A stretch of 64,000 nt of DNA from Marinobacter iranensis (lineage in GTDB: Bacteria > Pseudomonadota > Gammaproteobacteria > Pseudomonadales > Oleiphilaceae), in NCBI RefSeq assembly GCF_029207565.1, contig NZ_JANCMW010000002.1, positions 310,001 through 374,000 of the forward strand. Reading direction: 5' to 3'. The position numbers and the translations under genes are program-made. Positions 19,828 through 29,588 of this stretch are shown here, in pieces. Position 1 is the stretch's first letter. Each line of letters begins with the position of its first letter. The notes below the pieces were generated by a model. It worked only from the letters and a program-made list of their open reading frames with translations. It was not told the origin of the DNA and did no database searches.

Positions 19828-20307
19828 ATGGCTGACAGAGTACCCATGACAAAAGCGGGCGAGATCCGCCTCCGCGAGGAGCTTCAGAAACTGAAGTCCG
19901 AAGATCGTCCCCGGGTGATCGCGGCTATTTCCGACGCCCGTGAACACGGCGACCTGAAAGAGAACGCCGAATACCATGCCGCCCGCGAGCAGCAGAGCTT
20001 TATCGAAGGCCGCATCCAGGAGATCGAGGGCAAACTGTCCGCGGCCCAGGTGATCGACGTCAACACCATCGAGAACACCGGCAAGGTGATTTTCGGCACC
20101 ACGATACGTCTGCTCAACGTGGATACGGACGAGCAGGTCAGTTATCAGATCGTTGGTGAGGACGAGGCGGATATCAAGGCAGGCAAACTGTCGATTTCCT
20201 CTCCCATTGCCCGGGCTCTGGTGGGCAAGAGCGAAGGTGACGTTGTTGCCGTGCGCGTGCCCTCCGGTACCGTTGAGTACGAGATTGAGCAGGTAGAGCA
20301 CATCTGA
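19828..20307 (+). CDS. greA: Transcript cleavage factor GreA
   Basis: GreA (159 residues) enters the RNA polymerase secondary channel and triggers cleavage of backtracked RNA. The start is the ATG at 19828 ([11 protein letters not shown]). The N-terminal coiled coil carries the acidic tip [15 protein letters not shown] with its two key acidic residues, and the C-terminal FKBP-like domain ends [16 protein letters not shown]. It is immediately downstream of carB and ends at a bidirectional terminator. Confidence 0.97.
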   Translation: MADRVPMTKAGEIRLREELQKLKSEDRPRVIAAISDAREHGDLKENAEYHAAREQQSFIEGRIQEIEGKLSAAQVIDVNTIENTGKVIFGTTIRLLNVDTDEQVSYQIVGEDEADIKAGKLSISSPIARALVGKSEGDVVAVRVPSGTVEYEIEQVEHI

Positions 20308-20334
20308 GCTCCGAACCGGGCTGATGCTGCCAAT

Positions 20335-20369
20335 AAAAAAGCCGGCTGTGGAAACCCAGCCGGCTTTTT
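20335..20369. terminator. Bidirectional terminator between greA and yhbY
   Basis: GCCGGCTG and CAGCCGGC pair around an 8-base loop, flanked by six A on the left and five T on the right, so it works for greA (+) and yhbY (-). Confidence 0.85.
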
Positions 20370-20401
20370 GCATGGTGCTTGCTGTCGTCAGGGTGCGCGC
20401 G

Positions 20402-20713
20402 TCAGCTTTTTTGGCGCAACAGGTTGGACAGTTTGGGATTGGGCTTCTTCGCCCGGCGCAGGATGACGGCGATTTTGCCGATGGTCTGCACCAGCTCCGC
20501 ACCTGACGCCTCGCACAGGGCGGCGACTGCTTCCTGGCGGGTTTCGCGGTCCTGGCTGGCCACCTTGATCTTGATCAGCTCGTGGTCGTTTAGGGCCCGC
20601 TCGAGTTCTTCCTGAAGCCCTTCTGTCAGGCCCTTGTCGCCGACAATAATGACTGGCTTCAGGTTATGGGCGATGCCCCGGTATTCCCGGCGCTGTTCCG
20701 GCGAAAGGCTCAT
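20402..20713 (-). CDS. yhbY: CRM-domain RNA-binding protein YhbY
   Basis: A 103-residue protein with the CRM fold, LSPEQRREYRGIAHNLKPVIIVGDKGLTEG, including the GxxG-type loop GDKG, then LKEELERALNDHELIKIKV-like helices. E. coli YhbY associates with pre-50S ribosomal particles. It is divergent from rlmE, another 50S maturation gene, and this yhbY-rlmE-ftsH order is conserved in gammaproteobacteria. Confidence 0.93.
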   Translation of the reverse strand: MSLSPEQRREYRGIAHNLKPVIIVGDKGLTEGLQEELERALNDHELIKIKVASQDRETRQEAVAALCEASGAELVQTIGKIAVILRRAKKPNPKLSNLLRQKS

Positions 20714-20877
20714 TATGTAATCTCTTTATGGGTACGATTAATAAAACGTCAGCGGCGAAACGCTCGCCAATTCCGTATAATCGCGGGATTGTAACAGATC
20801 GTCTGGCCGGTGAAATGGCAGTTACCACGTACCTGCATTATCGGGCCGGTGGTTGTAACGCTTTATGGAGGTAGGTC

Positions 20878-21498
20878 TTGGCCCGTTCGAAAACCAGTGA
20901 TCGCTGGCTGAAGGAACATTTTGATGACGTCTGGGTCAAAAAGTCCCGGGAAGACGGTTATCGCTCACGGGCCAGTTACAAGTTGATTGAGCTTGATGAC
21001 AAAGACCGGCTGTTCCGGCCCGGGCAGGTGGTTGTGGACCTGGGTGCTGCCCCGGGTGGGTGGTCCCAGGTGGCCGTCGAGCGGGTTGGCGACAAGGGTG
21101 TGGTTGTCGCCAGCGATATCCTGGAGATGAGTCCGATTGCGGGTGTGGAGTTTGTTCAAGGGGATTTTACCGAGCAGTCGGTACTGGACGAATTGCTGGA
21201 TTTGCTGGGTGATCGCCGTGCTGACGTTGTAATTTCAGATATGGCACCCAATATGAGTGGTATGGCGGCAGTGGATATTCCCAATGCCATGGGCTTGGTG
21301 GAGCTGGCGCTGGATATGGCGCAGCAGGTATTGAAGCCGGGTGGTGTGTTTGTCGCCAAGGTGTTTCAGGGTGAGGGATTTGATGCCCTGCTGGCTGAGA
21401 TGCGTAAAAGTTTTGGCACCGTTGTCAGCAGGAAGCCTGACTCCTCCCGGGCACGATCCAGGGAGATCTATCAGGTGTGCAAGGGATTTAAGGGCTGA
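20878..21498 (+). CDS. rlmE: 23S rRNA (uridine-2'-O)-methyltransferase RlmE
   Basis: RlmE/FtsJ (206 residues) methylates U2552 of 23S rRNA, a late step in 50S assembly. It begins at a TTG with GGAGG just upstream ([14 protein letters not shown]). The SAM site [13 protein letters not shown] and the catalytic residues in [17 protein letters not shown] and [10 protein letters not shown] are present. Heat-shock control is known in E. coli; no sigma-32 site was seen here. Confidence 0.95.
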   Translation: MARSKTSDRWLKEHFDDVWVKKSREDGYRSRASYKLIELDDKDRLFRPGQVVVDLGAAPGGWSQVAVERVGDKGVVVASDILEMSPIAGVEFVQGDFTEQSVLDELLDLLGDRRADVVISDMAPNMSGMAAVDIPNAMGLVELALDMAQQVLKPGGVFVAKVFQGEGFDALLAEMRKSFGTVVSRKPDSSRARSREIYQVCKGFKG

Positions 21499-21653
21499 CC
21501 CGCCCGCAGGACGGAAGTGGCCATGGGGATTGACACCCCTGCCGTGGTCGATACGGATAGGCCGATTCTGGTGGACGGGCGTACAATTGGTGTAAGGTGT
21601 CAGAAAAGGCTTTCTCCTGACGGGGCGATCCTTCAATTCACAGGTGATGATCC

Positions 21654-23597
21654 TTGAACGATATGGCAAAAAATCTGGTTCTCTGGCTGATTATAGCCGC
21701 CGTACTGCTGATGGTGTTTCAGAATTTTACTCCCACCACCAGCGGACAACAGGTCAATTATTCGCAGTTTGTGGAAATGGTGCAGGACGGACAGGTCCGT
21801 CAGGTCACCATTGACGGTCTGCAGGTTCAGGGTGTCCGTGGTGACGGCTCCCAGTTCCAGACAGTGCGTCCACAGGTGTCCGACAACAAACTGATGGATG
21901 ACCTTCTGGCCAACAACGTGGAAGTCATCGGCAAGGAACCGGAGCGCCAAAGCCTCTGGACCCAATTGCTGGTGGCTGCCTTCCCGATACTTATCATCAT
22001 TGCGCTGTTCGTGTTCTTCATGCGACAGATGCAGGGGGGTGGTGGCGGCAAAGGGCCCATGTCCTTTGGCAAGAGCAAGGCCCGCCTGATGAGCGAGGAT
22101 CAGATCAAGACCACCTTCGGCGATGTCGCCGGTGTGGATGAAGCCAAGGAAGACGTCAAGGAGCTGGTGGATTTCCTGCGGGATCCCAGCAAGTTCCAGC
22201 GTCTTGGCGGCAGCATTCCCAAGGGCGTTCTGATGGTGGGGCAGCCGGGTACCGGTAAGACCCTGCTCGCCAAGGCGATTGCCGGCGAGGCCAAGGTGCC
22301 GTTCTTCTCCATCTCCGGTTCGGACTTTGTGGAAATGTTCGTGGGTGTGGGTGCGTCCCGCGTTCGTGACATGTTCGAGCAGGCCAAGAAGCAGAGCCCC
22401 TGCATTATCTTTATCGATGAGATCGATGCGGTCGGTCGCCATCGTGGTGCCGGCATGGGTGGTGGTCACGACGAGCGTGAGCAGACCCTGAACCAGTTGC
22501 TGGTCGAGATGGACGGTTTCGAAGGCAACGAAGGCGTTATCGTAATCGCCGCGACGAACCGGCCAGATGTGCTGGACCCGGCATTGTTGCGCCCGGGCCG
22601 TTTTGACCGCCAGGTGGTGGTTGGTCTGCCCGACATTATCGGCCGTGAGCAGATCCTTAAGGTGCACATGAAGAAAGTGCCTCTGGCCGATGGCGTGGAG
22701 CCGATACTGATTGCTCGTGGTACGCCCGGCTTCTCCGGTGCCGATCTGGCTAACCTGGTGAACGAGGCGGCCCTGTTTGCTGCCCGGCGTAACCAGCGGT
22801 TGGTTTCCATGGAGGAGTTTGAGCTCGCCAAGGACAAGATCATGATGGGCGCTGAACGTAAGTCCATGGTGATGAGTGAGAAAGAGAAGCGTAACACCGC
22901 TTATCACGAGTCCGGTCATGCCATTGTTGGTCGCCTTGTGCCGGAGCACGACCCGGTCTATAAGGTCAGCATCATTCCCCGTGGGCGGGCATTGGGTGTC
23001 ACCATGTTCCTGCCCGAGGAAGACAAGTACAGCCACAGCAAGCGGTTCCTGATCAGCTCTATCTGCAGCCTGTTCGGTGGCCGTATTGCCGAAGAGCTGA
23101 CCCTTGGTTTCGATGGCGTCACCACTGGTGCCTCCAATGATATCGAGCGGGCAACCAGTCTGGCGCGTAACATGGTCACCCGCTGGGGGCTGTCGGAGAA
23201 GCTCGGGCCGCTGCAGTACGACACTGATACCGAAGAGCCTTTCCTCGGTCGTTCGGCGGGGCAGGCGCAGACCGTCTACTCTCCGGAAACGGCGCAGCGT
23301 ATTGATGAGGAGGTCCGCAACATCATCGACAGCTGCTACGAGAAGGCCCGTCAGTTGTTGATCGATAACCGCGACAAGCTCGACTTGATGGCCGACGCCC
23401 TGATGAAGTATGAGACCATTGATCGTTTCCAGATTGATGACATCATGGAAGGTCGCGAGCCCCGTCCGCCGAAAGGGTGGGGTGACAGTGGGCCCTCCGG
23501 CGGCGTACCAGCCGACGAGCCGGAGCAGGCGCCTGCTCCAAAAGGTTCGGATGACGGACGCCAGCCCGGTGTTGGTCGCCCGGCCGGTGAACACTGA
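21654..23597 (+). CDS. ftsH: ATP-dependent zinc metalloprotease FtsH
   Basis: FtsH (647 residues) is a hexameric inner-membrane protease that degrades membrane proteins, sigma-32 and LpxC in model species. The TTG at 21654 has AGGTGA at good spacing; the ATG at 21663 (MAKNLVLW) has none but is the start in many relatives. Two membrane segments (residues about 5-25 and 100-122) flank a periplasmic domain. The AAA domain has Walker A GQPGTGKT, Walker [12 protein letters not shown] and an SRH; the zinc site is HESGH. The tail is Pro/Gly-rich. Confidence 0.97.
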   Translation: MNDMAKNLVLWLIIAAVLLMVFQNFTPTTSGQQVNYSQFVEMVQDGQVRQVTIDGLQVQGVRGDGSQFQTVRPQVSDNKLMDDLLANNVEVIGKEPERQSLWTQLLVAAFPILIIIALFVFFMRQMQGGGGGKGPMSFGKSKARLMSEDQIKTTFGDVAGVDEAKEDVKELVDFLRDPSKFQRLGGSIPKGVLMVGQPGTGKTLLAKAIAGEAKVPFFSISGSDFVEMFVGVGASRVRDMFEQAKKQSPCIIFIDEIDAVGRHRGAGMGGGHDEREQTLNQLLVEMDGFEGNEGVIVIAATNRPDVLDPALLRPGRFDRQVVVGLPDIIGREQILKVHMKKVPLADGVEPILIARGTPGFSGADLANLVNEAALFAARRNQRLVSMEEFELAKDKIMMGAERKSMVMSEKEKRNTAYHESGHAIVGRLVPEHDPVYKVSIIPRGRALGVTMFLPEEDKYSHSKRFLISSICSLFGGRIAEELTLGFDGVTTGASNDIERATSLARNMVTRWGLSEKLGPLQYDTDTEEPFLGRSAGQAQTVYSPETAQRIDEEVRNIIDSCYEKARQLLIDNRDKLDLMADALMKYETIDRFQIDDIMEGREPRPPKGWGDSGPSGGVPADEPEQAPAPKGSDDGRQPGVGRPAGEH

Positions 23598-23634
23598 CCC
23601 TGGGTAGTTCCGGGCCAGAGCTTATCGACGATTG

Positions 23635-23667
23635 AACGCCGCCCCTGCCGGGGCGGCGTTTGTTTTT
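23635..23667 (+). terminator. ftsH terminator
   Basis: CGCCGCCCC and GGGGCGGCG form a GC-rich 9-bp stem with a 3-base loop, followed by TTTGTTTTTC. folP is likely read partly by readthrough because only about 25 bases separate the T-run from its start. Confidence 0.75.
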
Positions 23668-23689
23668 CAGGTTGCACAAAGGGTTGCTT

Positions 23690-24523
23690 ATGCAGATGAA
23701 CTTTGCGGGCAGGGCGCTGGATATGTCCCTCTGCCATGTGATGGGAATCCTCAATGTAACGCCGGACTCGTTTTCCGACGGCGGCCAGTTCAATCAGGTG
23801 GACGCTGCATTGGCCAGGGCTCGCGAAATGGCGGCGGATGGCGCGGTTTTCATCGATGTCGGCGGTGAGTCCACTCGACCGGGTGCAACCCCGGTGCCCG
23901 TCGAGGAAGAACTTGAACGGGTTTGCCCGGTAGTCGAGGCGATTGCCCGCGAGATTGACGTCATCGTGTCGGTCGATACAAGTTCGCCCCGGGTTATGGC
24001 TGAGGCGGCAAAGTTGGGAGCCGGCATGATTAACGACGTCAGGGCGTTGCAGAGGGATGGCGCGCCCGAGGAAGTCGCCAGAGCGGATATCCCGGTGTGT
24101 GTGATGCATATTCAGGGTGAGCCGGATTCCATGCAGGATGACCCGCGTTACCGAAATGTGCGCCGGGAAGTCAGCTCGTTCCTTACCGAGCGGATGCGGG
24201 TTGTTGAAAAAGCCGGAGTGCGGCCCGACAACATCATCCTGGATCCGGGTTTCGGTTTCGGCAAATCCGTGCAGCATAATTTACAGCTGCTGGCCTCTCT
24301 GGAACAGCTGCAGTTACTGGGTCATCCGGTGTTGGTGGGGCTTTCCCGCAAGAGCATGCTGGGCCATATAACCGGCCGTGAAGTCAGTGAACGCTTGCCC
24401 GCAAGTCTCGCTGCCGCGACAATATCCGCCATGAAGGGCGCATCCATTATTCGCGTCCACGATGTCAGGGAAACAGTCGATGCCGTCAAACTGGTAACGG
24501 CAATGGAGGAAGCTGGACGATGA
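23690..24523 (+). CDS. folP: Dihydropteroate synthase
   Basis: FolP (277 residues) joins p-aminobenzoate to 6-hydroxymethyl-dihydropterin pyrophosphate in folate synthesis and is the sulfonamide target. The ATG at 23690 ([13 protein letters not shown]) is chosen. The pterin-binding signature [15 protein letters not shown] lies near residue 18 and the second signature [13 protein letters not shown] follows. The Lys/Arg region near [10 protein letters not shown] is intact. It overlaps glmM by ATGA, the standard folP-glmM pairing. Confidence 0.96.
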   Translation: MQMNFAGRALDMSLCHVMGILNVTPDSFSDGGQFNQVDAALARAREMAADGAVFIDVGGESTRPGATPVPVEEELERVCPVVEAIAREIDVIVSVDTSSPRVMAEAAKLGAGMINDVRALQRDGAPEEVARADIPVCVMHIQGEPDSMQDDPRYRNVRREVSSFLTERMRVVEKAGVRPDNIILDPGFGFGKSVQHNLQLLASLEQLQLLGHPVLVGLSRKSMLGHITGREVSERLPASLAAATISAMKGASIIRVHDVRETVDAVKLVTAMEEAGR

Positions 24524-25863
24524 GCGACAGAAAATACTTCGGCACGGACGGTATCCGGGGGCGGGTCGGCGAATATCCCATTACACCGGAATTCATGTTG
24601 CACCTGGGTTGGGCTGCCGGGCAGGCCTTTAAGCGTGACGGCCAGCGCAACAGCGTGCTGATCGGCAAGGACACGCGCCTGTCGGGTTACATGTTCGAGT
24701 CTGCCCTGGAGGCAGGCCTGTCGGCGGCCGGAGTAGATGTGAAACTGCTCGGCCCCATGCCCACTCCGGCCATTGCCTATCTCACCCGAACCTTTCGGGC
24801 CTCGGCGGGTATTGTGATCAGCGCTTCCCACAACCCGCATCATGACAATGGCATCAAGTTTTTCTCGCCGGCCGGTACCAAGCTGGATGATGCCCTGGAA
24901 GCAGAAATTGAACACTGGCTCGACAGGCCCATTGAAGTCTGTGGTTCCAAGGAGCTGGGCAAGGCGTTCCGGGTGGACGATGCCCCCGGCCGTTATGTGG
25001 AGTTCTGCAAGAGCACCGTGCCCAACGAGTTCTCCCTGGAAGGTCTGCACATTGTGCTGGATTGCGCCCATGGTGCGACCTACCACGTTGCCCCCAAGGT
25101 TTTCCGTGAGTTGGGTGCGAAAATTTCCGTGGTTGGCGCAGACCCGGATGGCCTGAATATTAATCTCAATGTCGGGTCCACCCATCTGGGTTCCCTGAGC
25201 AAGGCAGTTCTGGAAAAGCAGGCTGACCTGGGGATTGCCTTTGACGGTGACGGCGACCGGGTCCTGATGGTGGATCGCGATGGCTCGGAAGTGGATGGCG
25301 ATGAGTTGCTTTACGTGATTGCCGCCCAGCGCCACGCCGCCGGCACCCTGAAGGGCGGCGTTGTGGGTACGCTGATGACCAACCTGGGGGTCGAGCTGGC
25401 CCTGAGGGACCGGGGTATCGATTTCGAGCGTGCCAAGGTGGGTGATCGCTACGTGATGGAGCGGCTGATTGACAGGGGTTGGCTGCTTGGCGGCGAGGGT
25501 TCCGGCCATATGGTGATTCGTGACTGTACCAGCACCGGTGATGGCATCGTGTCGGCCTTGCAGGTGTTGTTGGCCATCAGCCGTGCGGGCAGCCCGTTGG
25601 CGGATCTTCGCCGTGGAATGAGCAAGCTACCCCAGAAAATGATAAATGTGCGGGTAGGCCAGCGGTTTGATCCTCTCGGACGTCACGATATTGTCACTGC
25701 TATCGAAGCGGCGGAAGCCAGGCTCGGTGGCGGCGGCCGTGTGCTGTTGCGGGCGTCGGGCACGGAACCCCTGATCCGGGTAATGACGGAAGGGCAGGAT
25801 GAATCGGAAATCGTGAAGATTGCCGAGGAACTTGCTGTTGTCGTGGAAAATTCCAGGGCCTGA
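24520..25863 (+). CDS. glmM: Phosphoglucosamine mutase
   Basis: GlmM (447 residues) converts glucosamine-6-P to glucosamine-1-P for UDP-GlcNAc, hence peptidoglycan and LPS. The phosphoserine loop is [15 protein letters not shown] with the active Ser near residue 102. The metal loop DGDGDR and the phosphate-binding [12 protein letters not shown] follow. It is coupled to folP by a 4-base overlap. Confidence 0.97.
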   Translation: MSDRKYFGTDGIRGRVGEYPITPEFMLHLGWAAGQAFKRDGQRNSVLIGKDTRLSGYMFESALEAGLSAAGVDVKLLGPMPTPAIAYLTRTFRASAGIVISASHNPHHDNGIKFFSPAGTKLDDALEAEIEHWLDRPIEVCGSKELGKAFRVDDAPGRYVEFCKSTVPNEFSLEGLHIVLDCAHGATYHVAPKVFRELGAKISVVGADPDGLNINLNVGSTHLGSLSKAVLEKQADLGIAFDGDGDRVLMVDRDGSEVDGDELLYVIAAQRHAAGTLKGGVVGTLMTNLGVELALRDRGIDFERAKVGDRYVMERLIDRGWLLGGEGSGHMVIRDCTSTGDGIVSALQVLLAISRAGSPLADLRRGMSKLPQKMINVRVGQRFDPLGRHDIVTAIEAAEARLGGGGRVLLRASGTEPLIRVMTEGQDESEIVKIAEELAVVVENSRA

Positions 25864-25938
25864 TTTTGTACCCGAGGGCAGTTGTCTGCCGTAAAAGACT
25901 GCTGTATAGTTCGCCCTCCCTTGATTCAGGGGTTTTTT

Positions 25939-26697
25939 ATGCGCCGTAAGATCGTCGCCGGAAACTGGAAAATGAACGGGTCGAAAGACCTTGTGAGTAG
26001 CCTGGTCGGACAAGTCCGGTCAGAGTTGGCACCGCTTGATAATGGTGTGGAGGTTGTTATTATTCCTCCCGCCCTGTATGTCAGCGATGTTGTCGCACTT
26101 GCAGGCAGCCAGATTGCTGTTGGCGTCCAGAATGTTGCCTGCTGGGATTCAGGCGCCTATACCGGGGAAATAGCCGCGGGAATGGCCAGGGATGCCGGTT
26201 GCAGCTATACGCTGGTGGGCCACTCCGAGCGTAGGCAGTTGTTCGGCGAAACCGATAGTCAGGTTGCGGCCAAGGTCGATAGGGCTTTGGCTTCGGGGTT
26301 GGGCGCAGTCATCTGCGTTGGTGAAACCCTGGAAGAGCGCGAGGCCGGCAAGGCTGAGGAAGTGGTATCTGCGCAGGTTCGGAAGGCAGTGGCGGACGTC
26401 GGCGCAGAGCAGTGGCAGCAGGTTGTGGTAGCCTATGAACCAGTATGGGCCATAGGGACCGGAAAAACCGCCACCACTGAAGACGCTCAGGCCATGCATG
26501 CCAGCATCCGCGCCGTATTGATGTCCCTTGGGGCTCCGGCGGATGAGGTATCCCTGCTTTACGGCGGCAGTGTAAAAGCGGATAATGCTGCGGCGCTTTT
26601 TGCTCAGCCGGACATTGATGGCGGCCTGATAGGTGGCGCATCGTTGAGCGCAAAAGATTTTGTGAGTATTTGCCGGGCCCTGCCGGGTAAATACTGA
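25939..26697 (+). CDS. tpiA: Triosephosphate isomerase
   Basis: TpiA (252 residues) interconverts DHAP and glyceraldehyde-3-P. The start is the ATG at 25939 (MRRKIVAGNWKMNGS), whose Asn/Lys are active-site residues. Catalytic His is in TLVGHSERR and the Glu in VVAYEPVWAIGTG; the phosphate loop ends LLYGGSVKADN. Its place between glmM and secG is the usual gammaproteobacterial order. Confidence 0.97.
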   Translation: MRRKIVAGNWKMNGSKDLVSSLVGQVRSELAPLDNGVEVVIIPPALYVSDVVALAGSQIAVGVQNVACWDSGAYTGEIAAGMARDAGCSYTLVGHSERRQLFGETDSQVAAKVDRALASGLGAVICVGETLEEREAGKAEEVVSAQVRKAVADVGAEQWQQVVVAYEPVWAIGTGKTATTEDAQAMHASIRAVLMSLGAPADEVSLLYGGSVKADNAAALFAQPDIDGGLIGGASLSAKDFVSICRALPGKY

Positions 26698-26773
26698 AAG
26701 TTAAAGGTTCGCGAAAGTCATTAGCGCGAGTTACTGGGTTATTAGCGAGTCATTAGGTTATTAGAGAGACATT

Positions 26774-27151
26774 ATGGATTGGGTCGAAACACTGGTAGTC
26801 GTTCTGCACGTGCTCATTGCGGTGACGCTGGTGACGCTGGTCCTGCTCCAGCAGGGTAAGGGTGCAAATGCTGGCGCCGCGTTTGGTGGCGGTGCCTCCC
26901 AGACGGTGTTTGGCAGTGAGGGCAGCAGCAACTTCCTGACTCGCGCAACAACCTTGCTGGCCATTGTGTTTTTTGTAACAAGTTTTTCGCTGGCTGTATT
27001 CGCCAAGCAACGTGCCGAAGTGGCTGGGGAAGCCGGTATTCCTGTTGTTCAGGAGTCCAGTTCCGATGCCGGCCAGGCCGAGAGCGAATCAGCGACTGAA
27101 GGCGAAGCCGGGCGCGGGGAAGAGGGTGATGCCCTCCCCGAGCTCGAGTAA
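26774..27151 (+). CDS. secG: Protein translocase subunit SecG
   Basis: SecG (125 residues) is the accessory membrane subunit of SecYEG. Two hydrophobic helices (residues about 3-22 and 56-74) flank the conserved loop QQGKGANAGAAFGGGASQTVFGS. The tail after residue 80 is acidic and variable (SSDAGQAESESATEGEAG). The 76-base space before it contains the short repeated phrase GGTTATTAG. tRNA-Leu follows after 7 bases. Confidence 0.95.
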   Translation: MDWVETLVVVLHVLIAVTLVTLVLLQQGKGANAGAAFGGGASQTVFGSEGSSNFLTRATTLLAIVFFVTSFSLAVFAKQRAEVAGEAGIPVVQESSSDAGQAESESATEGEAGRGEEGDALPELE

Positions 27152-27158
27152 GGTTGTT

Positions 27159-27243
27159 GCCCAGGTGGTGGAACTGGTAGACACGCTATCTTGAGGGGGT
27201 AGTGGCGAAAGCCGTGCCGGTTCGAGTCCGGCCCTGGGCACCA
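27159..27243 (+). tRNA. tRNA-Leu (GAG)
   Basis: An 85-base class II tRNA with acceptor GCCCAGG/CCTGGGC, discriminator A and encoded CCA. The anticodon loop contains GAG, there is a long variable arm (AGTGGCGAAAGCCGT region), and the T loop is GGTTCGAGTCC. It follows secG, the same neighbour as in E. coli and Pseudomonas. Confidence 0.96.
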
Positions 27244-27252
27244 TACTAGAAG

Positions 27253-27286
27253 AAAAACGGCTTGGATTTACCAGGCCGTTTTTTTT
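27253..27286 (+). terminator. Terminator after tRNA-Leu
   Basis: ACGGCTTGG and CCAGGCCGT form a stem followed by eight T, ending the secG-tRNA transcript 10 bases past the CCA. Confidence 0.85.
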
Positions 27287-27295
27287 GGTCAGTCC

Positions 27296-27324
27296 TTGAC
27301 CAGCAAAGCCGGCGTCTCTATACT
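27296..27324 (+). promoter_or_regulatory. Strong sigma-70 promoter of the rimP-nusA-infB leader
   Basis: TTGACC (27296-27301), a 17-base spacer and TATACT (27319-27324) are close to consensus. Transcription would start near 27331, about 240 bases before rimP. Confidence 0.75.
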
Positions 27325-27443
27325 CCGGCGGATATTGGAGCAGGCTCCGGGCATTGTTTGCCCTGCCGGTTCTTGGCAGGCCAGGTGTCTGTCAGCAGGG
27401 GATTTTTTACTGTGGTTATCTCCTGTGAGTTCTTGCAACAAAG

Positions 27444-27468
27444 AGCCCCACTTTCCAGGGGCTTTTTG
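27444..27468 (+). terminator. First leader terminator
   Basis: AGCCCC/GGGGCT with an 8-base loop, followed by TTTTT. Confidence 0.75.
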
Positions 27469-27502
27469 ATTAAGGGGCCTGGCGCATCAGGCCCTGGTGC
27501 AT

Positions 27503-27531
27503 AAAAAGGGCTGATCAACAGCCCTTTTTTT
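27503..27531 (+). terminator. Second leader terminator
   Basis: GGGCTG/CAGCCC with a 5-base loop, preceded by five A and followed by seven T, 43 bases before the rimP start. Such a strong terminator directly before an essential operon implies regulated or partial readthrough. Confidence 0.8.
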
Positions 27532-27573
27532 GTTTTTGGGGTCGGAAAATCGAGTAACGGAGACAGGATCGCC

Positions 27574-28035
27574 TTGTCAGCAAAGTTGAAGCAGCTGGAA
27601 GAAATGCTCAGGCCCATTGTGGAAGGCCTGGGTTACGAGTTTTGGGGCATTGAATTTCGCTCCCAGGGACACCATTCCCTGTTGAGAATTTTTATTGACG
27701 ATGCCGAGAACGGTATCGGCATTGAGGACTGTGAAAAAGTCAGCCGCCAGGCGAGCGGCGTAATGGATGTGGAGGATCCCATCCAGACCGAATATACCCT
27801 GGAGGTTTCCTCTCCGGGCATGGACAGGCCGTTGTTCCGTCTGGAGCAGTATGAGGCATTTGCCGGCCACCAGGTCCAGATCAAATTACGGATGGCATTT
27901 GAAGGGCGTCGCAAATTTCAGGGCCTGATCAAGGGTGTTGAAGGCGAGGACGTTGTCGTGGTTGTTGATGATCACGAATACCTGCTGCCATTCGATAGCA
28001 TCGAGAAAGCCAACATCGTTCCGGTATTTGAGTAA
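27574..28035 (+). CDS. rimP: Ribosome maturation factor RimP
   Basis: RimP (153 residues) helps 30S subunit maturation. It starts at a TTG ([12 protein letters not shown]) with AGGA 5 bases upstream; relatives start at the same residue. Conserved blocks are [30 protein letters not shown] and [15 protein letters not shown], and the C-terminal Sm-like domain ends [15 protein letters not shown]. It is first in the rimP-nusA-infB-rbfA-truB operon. Confidence 0.96.
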   Translation: MSAKLKQLEEMLRPIVEGLGYEFWGIEFRSQGHHSLLRIFIDDAENGIGIEDCEKVSRQASGVMDVEDPIQTEYTLEVSSPGMDRPLFRLEQYEAFAGHQVQIKLRMAFEGRRKFQGLIKGVEGEDVVVVVDDHEYLLPFDSIEKANIVPVFE

Positions 28036-28077
28036 GTCAGTGGACGCAAAGTTTATTTTTAAGGGCAGGGCAATCCA

Positions 28078-29571
28078 ATGAGTAAAGAGATCTTGCTGGT
28101 GGTTGAATCCGTCTCGAACGAAAAGGGTGTCGAGAAGGATGTGATCTTTGAAGCAATCGAGCTGGCGCTCGCCACCGCTGCCAAAAAACGCTACGACGAC
28201 GAGGAAGCGGATATTCGCGTTTCCATCGATCGCCGCACCGGCGAATACGAGACTTTCCGTCGCTGGCTGGTGGTTGATAACGATGCCGTTCCTGCACTTG
28301 GCACTGAACTGACCATGCAGGAAGCCGAAGAGATCGACAAGGATCTGAGGCCGGGTGATATCCACGAAGAGAAGGTGGAATCCGTTGCTTTCGGGCGTAT
28401 CGGTGCCCAGGCAGCCAAACAGATCATCTTCCAGAAAGTACGGGAAGCCGAGCGCACCAAGATTGTTGACAGCTATCGTGACCGCGTCGGTGAGTTGGTC
28501 TCCGGTACCGTAAAGAAAGTGACACGGGACAACGTCATCGTGGATCTGGGAGCCAACGCCGAGGCCCTGCTGCCCCGTGAACACCTGATCCCCCGCGAGA
28601 CATTCCGCATGGGTGACCGGGTACGTTCGCTGCTGCAGGAAATCCGCACCGATCATCGTGGCCCGCAGCTGATTCTGAGCCGTACCGATTCGCAGATGCT
28701 GATCGAGCTGTTCCGCATTGAAGTGCCGGAGATTGCCGAGGAGCTGATCGAAATCCGTGGCGCTGCCCGCGATCCCGGTTCCCGCGCCAAAATCGCGGTT
28801 AAAACCAACGACCGCCGGATTGATCCGGTGGGTGCCTGTGTTGGCATGCGCGGTTCACGGGTGCAGGCGGTTTCCAATGAGCTGGGTGGCGAGCGCGTTG
28901 ATATCGTGCTCTGGGACGACAACCCCGCGCAACTGGTTATCAACGCCATGGCGCCGGCGGAAGTGGCTTCCATCGTGATGGACGAAGACCGTCACACCAT
29001 GGAAGTGGCGGTTGCCGAGGATAACCTGGCCCAGGCCATTGGCCGTAACGGACAGAATGTGCGCCTGGCGACGGACCTGACCGGTTGGACGCTGAACGTC
29101 ATGACCGAGGAAGAAGCGGGTGAGCGCCAGGAGCAGGAATATAATTCACTGCTGGAGCACTTCACCAGCAATCTGGATGTGGACGAGGAGTTTGCGGGCG
29201 TTCTCATCGAGGAAGGATTTACTTCCATTGAGGAAGTGGCGTACATCCCCATGGAGGAGATGCTCGCTATTGACGGTTTTGACGAAGAGACCGTCACCGA
29301 ATTGCGTCGCCGTGCCAAGGATGCCCTGCTGAATCAGGCCCTGGCCAGTGAAGAGGCGCTTGAGGGCGCAGAGCCCGCGGAAGATCTTCTCGCAATGGAC
29401 GGTATGGAGCGCGGCCTGGCCTTCAAGCTGGCCGGTATGGGTATCCGTACCATGGAGGATCTTGCGGAGCAGTCAGTTGATGATCTGCTCGACATTGAAG
29501 GAATGGAAGAAGAGCGTGCCGGCCAGTTGATTATGGCTGCACGCGCCCCCTGGTTTGAAGACCAGGCTTAA
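28078..29571 (+). CDS. nusA: Transcription elongation/termination factor NusA
   Basis: NusA (497 residues) binds RNA polymerase and modulates pausing, termination and antitermination. In order: N-terminal polymerase-binding domain (1-130), S1 domain (about 135-200, [19 protein letters not shown]), KH1 and KH2 (about 230-345, [18 protein letters not shown] and [12 protein letters not shown]), and two C-terminal acidic helix-hairpin repeats (about 360-495) that contact the alpha subunit in gammaproteobacteria. Confidence 0.97.
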   Translation: MSKEILLVVESVSNEKGVEKDVIFEAIELALATAAKKRYDDEEADIRVSIDRRTGEYETFRRWLVVDNDAVPALGTELTMQEAEEIDKDLRPGDIHEEKVESVAFGRIGAQAAKQIIFQKVREAERTKIVDSYRDRVGELVSGTVKKVTRDNVIVDLGANAEALLPREHLIPRETFRMGDRVRSLLQEIRTDHRGPQLILSRTDSQMLIELFRIEVPEIAEELIEIRGAARDPGSRAKIAVKTNDRRIDPVGACVGMRGSRVQAVSNELGGERVDIVLWDDNPAQLVINAMAPAEVASIVMDEDRHTMEVAVAEDNLAQAIGRNGQNVRLATDLTGWTLNVMTEEEAGERQEQEYNSLLEHFTSNLDVDEEFAGVLIEEGFTSIEEVAYIPMEEMLAIDGFDEETVTELRRRAKDALLNQALASEEALEGAEPAEDLLAMDGMERGLAFKLAGMGIRTMEDLAEQSVDDLLDIEGMEEERAGQLIMAARAPWFEDQA

Positions 29572-29588
29572 TCGGGAGGAGGACCAGT

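Larger units (their letters stand above)
27331..27531 (+). ncRNA. Structured leader / candidate sRNA upstream of rimP
   Basis: The RNA from the promoter at 27296 contains no convincing reading frame. It meets a terminator at 27444-27468, a strong GGGCCTG/CAGGCCC hairpin at about 27476-27495, and a second terminator at 27503-27531. The AGCCC arm of the first terminator could instead pair with GGGCT of the second, so alternative folds exist. It may be an attenuated leader of the nusA operon, or a stand-alone sRNA of about 140 bases. NusA is known to regulate its own operon in E. coli; that it acts here is inference. Confidence 0.5.

Noticed and set aside
21633-23594. Minus-strand frame of 653 codons opposite ftsH
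   Set aside because: Shadow of the ftsH codon pattern; no family motif is visible.
27159-27243. tRNA-Leu as an integration site for the accessory island
   Set aside because: No integrase or duplicated tRNA 3' end is seen, and the island lies 24 kb away.
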